A DNA stretch of 64,000 bases from contig NZ_AYZB01000035.1 in assembly GCF_001436415.1 (NCBI RefSeq), positions 56,906 through 120,905 on the forward strand, in the 5' to 3' direction. The translations under genes and the position numbers were made by a program. A model generated the notes under the pieces. That model was not told where the DNA came from, did not search any database, and worked only from the letters and a program-made list of their open reading frames with translations. Below are positions 49,971 through 57,887 of this stretch, one piece after another. The stretch comes from Latilactobacillus graminis DSM 20719 (GTDB lineage: Bacteria; Bacillota; Bacilli; Lactobacillales; Lactobacillaceae). How positions within the stretch are numbered: the stretch's first letter is position 1; each line of letters opens with the position of its first letter.

Positions 49971-52271
49971 TTATGAATTGGTTTCAATCTCTAATTCTGG
50001 AAACAACATTGCTAACATTTTGATTGTTACCCGCCGCTGCTTTCCCATCATTGGAAAGAGATGCATCAACATCGCAGGATTATAGTTGGCTTCTAGGACA
50101 ACTGCCATTTCAGGATGTTTAACATCATATGATTGATATAAGTTAGGAATAATAATATCAATACCAGCGACACTTAAATTAAGAATCGCCGCTACTTTTT
50201 CGGCAATCGCAAAATAGCTCTGATCGATTTCATCCGTCACATCAACAGAATCGCCGCCATTAGAAATATTTGAATTTTGTAATAAGAAAACCTGTGAACC
50301 ACGCATTGGCACATCATCGATTTGATAACCCTGCTGTTTTAAAATTAATTGTTCACGGGCGCCTAAACGGATATTTTGCAACGGAGTCCGATGATCTTCA
50401 CCACGCAATTCATTGCGATTTTTCTTGGCAACTAATTGGGTAATTGTTGCATGTCCATCCCCGACAACATTAGCGGGTACCCTTTCCAAGACTGCTTGAA
50501 CTTGATGATCCATCACTAAGAAACGGTATTCCGAACCGGCGATATACTCCTCAACCAGTACTTGTTGATCATATTGTTGTGCTAACTTAAAAGCCGTAAC
50601 AAAGTCTATTTCTGATGGCCGTGTTAAAAACGTTGTAATTCCGGCACCCATGTTACTAGTCTTAGGCTTAATCACTATGGCTCGTTGCCCAAAAGCTGCT
50701 TGATAATCGCGTTTGGCAACTGCTAGGTCCGTATATTCAGCCCCAGCTGGTACACGGATACCTTGATTGGCCAACACGATCTTAGTCACGACTTTATTAT
50801 CCACTAACGGCCAGCTAATTAAACGGTCGAGGCTTGTCATGTTGCCGTTTTTAACCAATTCATGATGTTGTTGATGGGTTAATTCAATAAATTGATCACT
50901 CCGATCCAAGACAGCTACATGCAAACCTTTTTGGAAGGCATCAAACATTACCATTTGTGTTGATAATTCCATATCCGTATAGCCTTGTAATTGAAACGGT
51001 TTTTCTGTTAATTGCCGCTTAAATTGTCGTGCTTGTTTCATTGCAAATGTGGTTAAAGAACCATCCTTGATCTCTGATACTAATTGATAACTCAATGTTT
51101 GTTGATAATCTTGGACGCGTGTATTCATTGCCGCCCATGCTTGTTTAAACCGCGCATCTAATTGGTAATCTGTCATAAATTGAGCTAGATCTGCCATGAA
51201 TGTTTTTAATTGCGCCTGGAATTGCGACGGTTGTGTCGGATCTTCTAGTGCGATTGCATTATTCAATTGATTCCCCGTGTTAATTTGAGCTGGCAAATCA
51301 CCTGCTAGTTGCGGCAATGATAATAAGTACGTAAAGAATAAGTGTAGAAAATCGAGTTGCTGCTGATCAATTCCGGTTTCAGTGTATGGATTAATATCAA
51401 ATCCGCGGAACTCTAAATAATCAACCCCAGTACTTAGCATCTCGTCTAATGAATGACTTCGCAACCGAACTGCACCATAGTATTCACGCTCTGAAATTAA
51501 ACTCCCCTTAGTAATCGCTTGATGCATTGAATCAACGTAGTGTGCCACTGAATCAAACTGAATTGATAGCTGTTTATTACGATACCCAAACCATTCGCTA
51601 GCACGCAAACTACGGACGGGATGCTCTGGTAATTGCTGCATATCTGCCAAAAAACCAGTTTCAGCAATAGGACTAGCCCCAAATAAATACGTTAATACAT
51701 AATGATAACGAATATAATTCTGGGCGATGTGCATGTAAAGCGCATCACTAAAATCCTTTAAATTCACAAAATCATTATGATAGTGTTCATCAAACAAACG
51801 GACCAAGAGTGTTGGTGACAAGCTAAAATTATAGTGAACACCAGAAACCATCTGAAGCCGGCGGCCATAGCGTTGAGTCAAGTAGTCACGATAATCCTTT
51901 ACATCGACCGAATATGCTGAAATCGGGATGGCTTGTTCATCAGCCGGTAAGATGGGCGGCATACTAAGTGGCCAAATATATTCAGAAGTCTCCATACTAG
52001 CTTGTAAAACTTGCTCAAGCGCTAATAGTTGTTGGTGGACATCGCTTGTCTGGTCAAAGGTGTCAGTTACCAGTTCAGTTTGCATCTCCGCAAAGTCTGT
52101 CGTAATATACGGATGGAACGTCCGCGAACCTAACTGACGAGGATGCGGTTGCTGACTCAGTGTGCCAGATTCGGTGACGCGCTGACCTTCTTTTTCAATC
52201 CCAAAAACCCCCTGATTTAATAAGGGTACTAGGTGTAATGCTTTAATATTTTCAAATAATTGATTAGACAC
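49971..52271 (-). CDS. gshF: Bifunctional glutamate-cysteine ligase / glutathione synthetase
   Basis: A 766-residue fusion enzyme making glutathione in two steps. The N-terminal ~450 residues are a GshA-like gamma-glutamylcysteine ligase (GIEKEGQRVT, MVSGVHYNFSL, VDYLEFRGFDINPY). The C-terminal ~300 residues are an ATP-grasp domain (VIKPKTSNMGAGITTF, VLVEEYIAGSEYRFLVM, VAGIDIIIP, VLEANYNPAM) that adds glycine. The start is a GTG at 52271 with AGAGG upstream. Glutathione synthesis is patchy in lactobacilli and supports oxidative tolerance alongside sodA and msrAB. Confidence 0.95.
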   Translation of the reverse strand: MSNQLFENIKALHLVPLLNQGVFGIEKEGQRVTESGTLSQQPHPRQLGSRTFHPYITTDFAEMQTELVTDTFDQTSDVHQQLLALEQVLQASMETSEYIWPLSMPPILPADEQAIPISAYSVDVKDYRDYLTQRYGRRLQMVSGVHYNFSLSPTLLVRLFDEHYHNDFVNLKDFSDALYMHIAQNYIRYHYVLTYLFGASPIAETGFLADMQQLPEHPVRSLRASEWFGYRNKQLSIQFDSVAHYVDSMHQAITKGSLISEREYYGAVRLRSHSLDEMLSTGVDYLEFRGFDINPYTETGIDQQQLDFLHLFFTYLLSLPQLAGDLPAQINTGNQLNNAIALEDPTQPSQFQAQLKTFMADLAQFMTDYQLDARFKQAWAAMNTRVQDYQQTLSYQLVSEIKDGSLTTFAMKQARQFKRQLTEKPFQLQGYTDMELSTQMVMFDAFQKGLHVAVLDRSDQFIELTHQQHHELVKNGNMTSLDRLISWPLVDNKVVTKIVLANQGIRVPAGAEYTDLAVAKRDYQAAFGQRAIVIKPKTSNMGAGITTFLTRPSEIDFVTAFKLAQQYDQQVLVEEYIAGSEYRFLVMDHQVQAVLERVPANVVGDGHATITQLVAKKNRNELRGEDHRTPLQNIRLGAREQLILKQQGYQIDDVPMRGSQVFLLQNSNISNGGDSVDVTDEIDQSYFAIAEKVAAILNLSVAGIDIIIPNLYQSYDVKHPEMAVVLEANYNPAMLMHLFPMMGKQRRVTIKMLAMLFPELEIETNS

Positions 52272-52402
52272 TTTGAAACCTCTTCTTAATTCAGTCTTAT
52301 ATCTCCATTATACACATCTCCAAAACCATTTAAAACGATAATTACTGTAAATTTAGCCAACATGTTATACTAAAAATAACTTAAAATTAAAGGATGAATG
52401 CT

Positions 52403-53683
52403 ATGCAACAACCGCTCGCATTTCGCATGCGCCCGACCAATATCGACGAAGTGGTTGGTCAGACACACTTAGTCGGCCCGCAGAAAATCATACGCCGGAT
52501 GGTCGACGCTAAATTACTTTCATCAATGATTCTCTATGGTCCCCCTGGTACCGGTAAGACCAGTATTGCTAGCGCGATTGCTGGCAGTACCCAATATGCT
52601 TTTCGGATGTTAAATGCTGCCACTGATAGCAAAAAGGATTTACAAATTGTTGCTGAAGAAGCCAAAATGAGTGGTACTGTCATTTTATTGCTCGATGAAA
52701 TTCATCGGCTCGATAAAACCAAACAAGATTTCTTACTCCCACATTTAGAAAGTGGTCGCATTATTTTAATTGGTGCAACAACTGAAAATCCATATATCAG
52801 CATCAACCCAGCTATTCGTAGTCGTGCGCAGATTTTTGAAGTTAAGCCACTAACTGAAACTGACATTCACATTGCACTTGAACGGGCCTTAACTGATTCA
52901 GAAAAAGGACTTGGGGAGCTACCGATTAATCTCGCTGAGACCGCAGAACGTTATTTAACCCAGGCTACGAATGGTGATTTGCGCAGTGCCTTAAACGCTT
53001 TGGAACTGGCTGCTCGTTCCACACCACCCAATCCCGATACTGGAATGATCGAAATTGATATCAATGTCATTGAAGAATGCGTCCAAAAAAAAGCCATAAC
53101 TCATGATAAAGACGGCGACGCCCATTACGATGTCATCTCCGCCTTTCAAAAATCAGTTCGTGGTAGCGATGTTGATGCTGCATTACATTATATGGGCCGT
53201 TTAATTGAAGCTGGTGATTTGATGACCATTAGTCGGCGCCTGATGACTATGGCCTATGAAGATATTGGCCTCGCTAATCCGCAAGCTTGTGCGCGAACGG
53301 TCGAAGCCATCACCGCTGCTAAGCAACTAGGCTTCCCAGAAGCACGGATTCCGTTAGCGGTTGCTGTTATTGATTTATGTTTATCACCTAAATCGAATTC
53401 AGCCATTACGGCGATTGATAACGCATTAGCAGATATTCGGGCGGGTAAAGCAGGTGAAGTCCCTGACCACTTACGAGACGCACATTATGTCGGGGCAGAT
53501 AAACTCGGTCATGGTGTCAATTACAAATACCCTCATGACTACCCTAACGATTGGGTCGCCCAAGACTACCTCCCAGATAAACTGCTTGGTAGTCACTATT
53601 ATGAGGCAAAAGCAACTGGTAAATACGAACAAGTGCTTAAACAACAACTGGTCCGCCTACGACAAGCGCGTGCTAACAAATGA
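52403..53683 (+). CDS. rarA: Replication-associated recombination ATPase RarA (MgsA)
   Basis: A 426-residue AAA+ ATPase related to clamp loaders, acting at stalled forks. PLAFRMRPTNIDEVVGQTHLVG, Walker A GPPGTGKTS, Walker B LLLDEIHR, sensor 1 GATTENP, and the C-terminal MgsA tetramerisation domain (HYDVISAFQKSVRGSD...RRLMTMAYEDIGLANP). Start at 52403 (AAAGGA 8 bases upstream); an ATG three codons earlier lies inside that site. A probable 6S RNA gene follows. Confidence 0.95.
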   Translation: MQQPLAFRMRPTNIDEVVGQTHLVGPQKIIRRMVDAKLLSSMILYGPPGTGKTSIASAIAGSTQYAFRMLNAATDSKKDLQIVAEEAKMSGTVILLLDEIHRLDKTKQDFLLPHLESGRIILIGATTENPYISINPAIRSRAQIFEVKPLTETDIHIALERALTDSEKGLGELPINLAETAERYLTQATNGDLRSALNALELAARSTPPNPDTGMIEIDINVIEECVQKKAITHDKDGDAHYDVISAFQKSVRGSDVDAALHYMGRLIEAGDLMTISRRLMTMAYEDIGLANPQACARTVEAITAAKQLGFPEARIPLAVAVIDLCLSPKSNSAITAIDNALADIRAGKAGEVPDHLRDAHYVGADKLGHGVNYKYPHDYPNDWVAQDYLPDKLLGSHYYEAKATGKYEQVLKQQLVRLRQARANK

Positions 53684-53700
53684 CTAATTACAAAAAGTTG

Positions 53701-53729
53701 TGCTAAACCGATAAGCATGCTACTATAAT
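53701..53729 (+). promoter_or_regulatory. Promoter of the 6S-like RNA
   Basis: TATAAT at 53724-53729. The -35 is weak: TGCTAA at 53701 with 17-bp spacing, or TTGTGC at 53698 with 20 bp. Confidence 0.6.
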
Positions 53730-53735
53730 AATAGG

Positions 53736-53971
53736 ATTTCTAAGGTGTGCGCGTCTTCCCACCTTATGTTGACCGATCAAACAATTCGTTAATGGGATAG
53801 ATGAGTTATTAGCAAGTGTAGACTTTTTCGCGAAGGAACCAAGGCTAATAATAATCTGACCCACCTGCATATCTAGCGGGCTCAACTATCGGGAAGCATC
53901 TACGGCACCACTAGATTTCCCCAAAGTCCAACGACTTTGAATGGGCTAACGTAAACGTTAGCCCTTTTTTT
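53736..53971 (+). ncRNA. ssrS: Probable 6S RNA
   Basis: A ~235-nt promoter-to-terminator unit with no credible ORF. Its 5' end (TCTAAGGTG) can pair with CACCACTAGA near 53910. A long irregular hairpin forms in the centre: TTATTAGC (about 53808) pairs with GCTAATAA (about 53847), with an inner CTTTTTCGCGAAGG tip. This closing stem, open middle and long apical hairpin resemble 6S RNA, which sequesters sigma-A RNA polymerase. Location next to rarA matches Bacillus bsrA as I recall it. Alternative: another structured sRNA. It ends in a 9-bp terminator stem (53943-53964) and T7. Confidence 0.7.
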
Positions 53972-53993
53972 GATTATTTTAGGAGGTTGTCCT

Positions 53994-54269
53994 TTGATTC
54001 AAATTGTGATCATTATTTTTCTATTTATCATCGCCGTCTTAGGCGCCATTTTATGCTATTACCAAAACAAAAAATTCTTATTATTTGATTTAACTACTAA
54101 CCGACGTTTGGGTCACATTATGTATTTTTCGGGGACAACACTGCTAGTTGTAGCTGTTGGTGGTGCCTTAATTTATTGGCTTTTACCACTAGTCTGGACC
54201 TTATTAACACTCGTTGTTGCTAGCTTAATTACCGGCTTTGTCGGTTTGAGTTTTGCGAATAGCCTTTAG
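53994..54269 (+). CDS. Small membrane protein, DUF3899-like
   Basis: A 91-residue protein with three hydrophobic segments (about 2-22, 44-62, 66-88) separated by a basic loop (QNKKFLLFDLTTNRRLGH). I recognise a DUF3899-like pattern with moderate confidence. The start is a TTG at 53994 placed 7 bases after a perfect AGGAGG. It lies immediately after the 6S-like RNA terminator and before the stress-protein gene. Confidence 0.75.
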   Translation: MIQIVIIIFLFIIAVLGAILCYYQNKKFLLFDLTTNRRLGHIMYFSGTTLLVVAVGGALIYWLLPLVWTLLTLVVASLITGFVGLSFANSL

Positions 54270-54331
54270 AATTTACTTTCAGGCTTGAAATAGCGTACAA
54301 TAAGGATGTAAAACTAAATGAGGTGATGACG

Positions 54332-54820
54332 ATGTTACAGCAATACAAACATATTTTGGTTGCAATCGATGGTTCCTATGAAGCAGAGCTCGCTTTTCGT
54401 AAGGCAGTTGAAGTCGCACTACGAAATGATGGTCAGCTTCACTTAATTCATGTTATCGATACACGCGCGTTTCAAAATATTTCAAGCTTTGATTCCGCAA
54501 TGGTTGAACAAGTCACAGAAACGGCCAAGAAGACAATGGATGAATACATTGCGACGGCCAACAAACTTGGTTTAAAGGATATTGATTATAGCATTGAATA
54601 TGGTGCACCAAAGAGTTTGATTGCCCGTGAAGTCCCAGAAAAGAAAAAGATTGACTTAATCATGATTGGCGCAACTGGGTTAAATGCCGTTGAACGACTT
54701 TTGATTGGTTCTGTTACTGAATATGTAACTCGGACCGCCGTCTGTGACGTCTTGGTGGTTCGCACCGATTTGGCCAATCAACATCTCTCAACTAAACAAC
54801 GTAGTAATATTGGCCATTAG
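54332..54820 (+). CDS. Universal stress protein (UspA family)
   Basis: A 162-residue single-Usp-domain protein: YKHILVAIDGSYEAELAFRKAV at the N-terminus and the ATP-binding G-x2-G-x9-G(S/T) motif in IGATGLNAVERLLIGSVTEYV. Probably dimeric and cytosolic; the client process is unknown. The ATG at 54332 has GAGGTG at six bases; the nearer upstream GTG/ATG overlap the RBS. Confidence 0.93.
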   Translation: MLQQYKHILVAIDGSYEAELAFRKAVEVALRNDGQLHLIHVIDTRAFQNISSFDSAMVEQVTETAKKTMDEYIATANKLGLKDIDYSIEYGAPKSLIAREVPEKKKIDLIMIGATGLNAVERLLIGSVTEYVTRTAVCDVLVVRTDLANQHLSTKQRSNIGH

Positions 54821-54828
54821 AATAAACC

Positions 54829-54861
54829 AAAGGCCACGACAGAATTGTCGTGGCCTTTTTA
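54829..54861 (+). terminator. Terminator after the stress-protein gene
   Basis: A 13-bp perfect stem (54829-54841 with 54846-54858) followed by T run. Confidence 0.88.
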
Positions 54862-54909
54862 TATACATTAAAGTCTGCTTAACCGCTTTTTTTCAAACGC
54901 ACTTGTTAT

Positions 54910-55560
54910 TTATGCTAATGTGGTTAATATAGCAGGCACTTCTTTTAATGATTCAATTTGATAATCCGCCGCTGATTGATCAATTGTAAACTGTTTATCC
55001 AGCGGTTTTAAAGCAATGACCGTTAATCCGGCGGCTTTTGCGGCCTGAATACCCAGTGCAGAATCTTCAATCGCCACTGCTTCGGCTGATGTTAGTCGCA
55101 TTTTTTGGAGCGCTTCGATATATACGTCTGGAGCAGGCTTATTATGCGCAATCTCGGCTCCGCTAATAATGGTTGTAAAGTACGCTTGTAGATCAGTTTC
55201 CAACAGCATCTGTTGAATAATGCTGCGCTCACCTGCTGAAGCAAGCCCAATTTGATATTGTGGGGTGAGTTTTGCCAATAATGGTTGTGCATCCGGATTT
55301 AAAATTCGCTTAAAACTCAATGGATGTGCTGCTTTATAAGCGGTGTATCCATTTTTAATGACATTTCTTTCCGCGTCCGTATGTTGCGGAAAGAGCTGTT
55401 TTAATACCGCATTCATATTCGATCCAATTTGCTGACGACTCTTTTCAGCCGTCAGTCTGGCTCCAATTGAATTCAAAAATGCTAACCGTTGTTCGAAATA
55501 ATACGGTTCACTATCGACCAATACGCCGTCGACGTCAAAAATGACTCCTTTGATTACCAT
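54910..55560 (-). CDS. HAD-superfamily hydrolase, beta-phosphoglucomutase-like
   Basis: A 216-residue HAD IA protein: FDVDGVLVDSEPYYFE (nucleophile Asp9), LASAGE (motif II), the Lys of AHNKPAPDVYIEAL and IEDSALGIQAAKAAG. Same class as the gene at 38412 but clearly diverged from it, so not a recent duplicate. Substrate unknown. Confidence 0.9.
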   Translation of the reverse strand: MVIKGVIFDVDGVLVDSEPYYFEQRLAFLNSIGARLTAEKSRQQIGSNMNAVLKQLFPQHTDAERNVIKNGYTAYKAAHPLSFKRILNPDAQPLLAKLTPQYQIGLASAGERSIIQQMLLETDLQAYFTTIISGAEIAHNKPAPDVYIEALQKMRLTSAEAVAIEDSALGIQAAKAAGLTVIALKPLDKQFTIDQSAADYQIESLKEVPAILTTLA

Positions 55561-55584
55561 TTGCTCTCAATCCTATCTAGTTAA

Positions 55585-56559
55585 TTAGAATAAATCTGAA
55601 ATTTTACGCAAATAAGTTGCAATTTTCTCCGGTAACTCAGGCTGAACCAACAACGATTGTAAAAATCGATTGCGATTATACCAGCGGTTCCAAAATGCAA
55701 TCGTGTCTTGTGGCGACATTGTTAATAAAGCACGTTGCCACTCTTGTAAGATAACTAAACAATAGTCGACGTACAATTGATGTTTATTCATCAAACTTAT
55801 TAGAACATTCGTCAGATGACTATCTTCACCATAAGCCAACGCGTTATCTGAAAAACGATAGGCCTGCAACACGACTGCTAACATCAGAATCTTATCCGCT
55901 CGTTGAATTTCCTCAGCTTCATTGAGTTCTGACCACACATTAATAATATGCGTCATGGCATGCGCCCACCCCTTCCCATCAACATATCCGCGCAAATCTA
56001 GCTCGACGATTGCATACGTCATTATCCGGCGTTCAATCGCCAGTAACTCTGCTTCACTGAAAACATGATAAAAAGTCCGGTTTGCATATAAAATCCCCGC
56101 CAAAAACATGACACTAAATGAGCGTAAAAAGACCGCATCATTTTCAGGTTCTAAAATATGGGCAAATAAGTAATCATCCTGCAATAAGCGATCTTTCACC
56201 CAAATTAATTGTGCTGGGGTTAAAACGGTTTGTCGTAATAATCGATTAAAGAGATAAAAAACACCTTTGTCTCGTACTAATGGATCTGGACTGGCAATAT
56301 GCACTAACAAGTCATCAAGTTCAGCATCACTAATGGTCGCTTTTTTCCCGGCGGTCTTAATGCGCGCGTCAATTGCTGCAATTCGCTTTAAAACCGCCTC
56401 GTGATCATCAGGAACCACAATATGTGTTCGCCGCGGCTTATATTGAACACTATCCATGATAACCAATATTTTTTCCGGAATCGATTGATAGATATCACCT
56501 TTAATTAAGGCATTTCGAACGGCGTCTAATTGTTGCATTACGGCTTGAATTTCTTTCAT
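55585..56559 (-). CDS. DUF2785 family protein
   Basis: A 324-residue largely helical soluble protein. DELDDLLVHIASPDPLVRDKGVFYLFNRLL near the N-terminus, then FLRSFSVMFLAGILYANRT and the strongly conserved-looking DLRGYVDGKGWAHAMTHIINVWSEL, which I recognise as DUF2785. Function unknown. The ATG at 56559 is preceded directly by an in-frame TTG; either could start. Confidence 0.82.
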   Translation of the reverse strand: MKEIQAVMQQLDAVRNALIKGDIYQSIPEKILVIMDSVQYKPRRTHIVVPDDHEAVLKRIAAIDARIKTAGKKATISDAELDDLLVHIASPDPLVRDKGVFYLFNRLLRQTVLTPAQLIWVKDRLLQDDYLFAHILEPENDAVFLRSFSVMFLAGILYANRTFYHVFSEAELLAIERRIMTYAIVELDLRGYVDGKGWAHAMTHIINVWSELNEAEEIQRADKILMLAVVLQAYRFSDNALAYGEDSHLTNVLISLMNKHQLYVDYCLVILQEWQRALLTMSPQDTIAFWNRWYNRNRFLQSLLVQPELPEKIATYLRKISDLF

Positions 56560-56562
56560 CAA

Positions 56563-56891
56563 TCGTTACCCACTTTCTACAGAAATATCTCATAACTATC
56601 TATTATAATGCATTAACCCGCAGACATAAACTATCAATCCCCAAACGCCGATTTAAAATCGTAAAATCACACCTTGAATCAACCCGCTTTTCCATCTGGT
56701 ACCATTAAACTAGTGCCTGTACTTAATAAGTTTAAATCAACAATTTACAAAATGGCAACGTTCAGCAAGAATTGTCTTAACCAGTGATCCCACGATTTGC
56801 GGTCTTAGTTTGATTCATTGAGTACCACCAATTCTTAGGTTTAGGTTTTCAGTTGTTTACATTTAATAAGTATGATACATTATTCACATGC
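56563..56891. other. Intergenic region between DUF2785 and nitroreductase genes
   Basis: No ORF with an RBS is visible. On the minus side it holds a promoter for the DUF2785 gene (TTTATG 56625-56630, 17 bp, TATAAT 56602-56607). On the plus side are AT-rich promoter-like boxes near 56846-56884 (TTTACA, TATGAT) for the nitroreductase. The central ~200 bases show nothing I can name. Confidence 0.6.
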
Positions 56892-56907
56892 AGTAATAAA
56901 TTTATTA
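56892..56907. promoter_or_regulatory. Perfect 16-bp palindrome before the nitroreductase gene, candidate operator
   Basis: GTAATAAATTTATTAC is a perfect inverted repeat located between the promoter-like boxes and the AAGGAG RBS (56910-56915). A repressor bound here would block transcription; the regulator is unknown. Confidence 0.5.
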
Positions 56908-56923
56908 CACAAGGAGTACGCCT

Positions 56924-57526
56924 ATGTCAGAATTATTTGATTTACAACAACAACGCCGCTCAATCTATGCGCTCGGTAAAAATATCACCATGCACGAAAG
57001 CCAACTCAGTGAGCTAATTTTCAAAACAATTAAAGAAACGCCGACAGCATTTAACGCACAAGGCTCACGGGCCATCATTCTCTTCGATCAAGCTCATGTA
57101 ACATTGTGGAACGATATCACAGCAACTGCCTTAAAGCCGCTCACACCGGCAGAAAGTTTTCCCAATACCCAAGCTAAATTAGCTTCATTTGCTGCTGGGT
57201 TTGGCACAATTCTCTTCTATGAAGATCAAACGGTGATTAAGAACCTACAAGAAAATATTCCTTTATATGCTGAAAATTTCCCAACGTGGTCTGAACAAGC
57301 TTCTGGAATGGCTCAATACGCGACCTGGTTAGCACTTACAGAAAAAAATATTGGTGCCAACTTGCAACATTACAATCCCGTAATCGATGCAGCAGTTGCT
57401 GCTAAATGGGCAATTCCAGCTAGCTGGAAACTTCGCGGTCAAATGCCATTTGGTTCAATCGAACAACTAGCTGATGAAAAAGAATACAGTCCTGATTCAA
57501 ATCGCTTCCAAACTTATACAAATTAA
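56924..57526 (+). CDS. Nitroreductase family protein
   Basis: A 200-residue FMN-dependent oxidoreductase of the HBN-like nitroreductase group. QQQRRSIYALGKN is the FMN-binding start, TPTAFNAQGSRAIILF the second conserved segment, and GANLQHYNPVIDAAVAAKWAIPASWKLRGQMPFGSIE the typical C-terminal part. Likely NAD(P)H-dependent reduction of quinones or nitro compounds in the cytosol. RBS AAGGAG 8 bases upstream; candidate operator just before it. Confidence 0.93.
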   Translation: MSELFDLQQQRRSIYALGKNITMHESQLSELIFKTIKETPTAFNAQGSRAIILFDQAHVTLWNDITATALKPLTPAESFPNTQAKLASFAAGFGTILFYEDQTVIKNLQENIPLYAENFPTWSEQASGMAQYATWLALTEKNIGANLQHYNPVIDAAVAAKWAIPASWKLRGQMPFGSIEQLADEKEYSPDSNRFQTYTN

Positions 57527-57558
57527 TTAAAAAAATGAGTGTTCACTAAAGCAAGCAT

Positions 57559-57592
57559 AAAAAAACGGTTCGCAAATGCGAACCGTTTTTTT
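57559..57592. terminator. Bidirectional terminator between nitroreductase and tRNA-Ser
   Basis: A perfect 15-bp stem (57559-57573 with 57578-57592) with a 4-nt loop, A7 on the left and T7 on the right, serving both convergent units. Confidence 0.92.
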
Positions 57593-57598
57593 ATTTAA

Positions 57599-57688
57599 GG
57601 AGAATGAGAGATTCGAACTCTCGCGTGGGCAGAACCCACCTGACGGTTTTCAAGACCGTTCCCTTCAGCCAGACTTGGGTAATTCTCC
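57599..57688 (-). tRNA. tRNA-Ser (anticodon TGA)
   Basis: Read on the minus strand: acceptor GGAGAAT/ATTCTCC, anticodon stem ACGGT/ACCGT with loop CTTGAAA (anticodon TGA), long variable arm (GGTGGG/CCCACG), T arm GAGAG-TTCGAAT-CTCTC. The long variable arm identifies class II tRNA-Ser. The next base after the acceptor is T and no CCA is encoded, so the discriminator would be U73 rather than the usual G. Confidence 0.96.
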
Positions 57689-57712
57689 ATATCAAATTTG
57701 ATAACATTTATT

Positions 57713-57741
57713 ATAATATCAAGTTGCCTGGTGGCTGTCAA
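57713..57741 (-). promoter_or_regulatory. Strong promoter of tRNA-Ser
   Basis: A perfect TTGACA (57736-57741) and TATTAT (57713-57718) with 17-bp spacing on the minus strand. Confidence 0.9.
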
Positions 57742-57765
57742 TCTTATTTTTAAAAATAACTGCTA

Positions 57766-57794
57766 TTTACACTCGCTAACCAAATTGGTATTAT
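57766..57794 (+). promoter_or_regulatory. Promoter of the riboswitch / nucleoside hydrolase / ECF operon
   Basis: TTTACA (57766-57771) and TATTAT (57789-57794) with 17-bp spacing, back to back with the tRNA-Ser promoter. Predicted transcript start is near 57801. Confidence 0.8.
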
Positions 57795-57827
57795 GAAATG
57801 GTGCATTTAAACTCAAGTAAATTACTT

Positions 57828-57866
57828 GGACTGGTTCGGAAACTTCCCAGAATAAAAAACTAAGGA
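57828..57866 (+). promoter_or_regulatory. preQ1-I riboswitch
   Basis: A short stem CTGG (57831-57834) / CCAG (57847-57850) encloses a 12-nt loop and is followed by AATAAAAAACTAAGGA (57851-57866). This A-rich tail ending in CTAAGGA is the hallmark of type I preQ1 aptamers, and the P1 stem resembles the minimal Thermoanaerobacter aptamer. The gene's own AAGGAGG (57871-57877) begins 4 bases later and no terminator is seen, so control of translation is inferred. Ligand: preQ1 (or a related queuosine precursor). Confidence 0.85.
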
Positions 57867-57887
57867 TCTCAAGGAGGTTAGAAATAA

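Noticed and set aside
38412..55560. The two beta-phosphoglucomutase-like HAD genes (38412-39062 and 54910-55560) as a recent duplication
   Set aside because: They share only family motifs; the rest is diverged, so they are ordinary paralogues.
57689..57712. A 14-bp palindrome (TATCAAATTTGATA) between the tRNA-Ser promoter and the tRNA
   Set aside because: It lies in the 5' leader removed by RNase P and is simple AT-rich sequence; no reason to call an operator.
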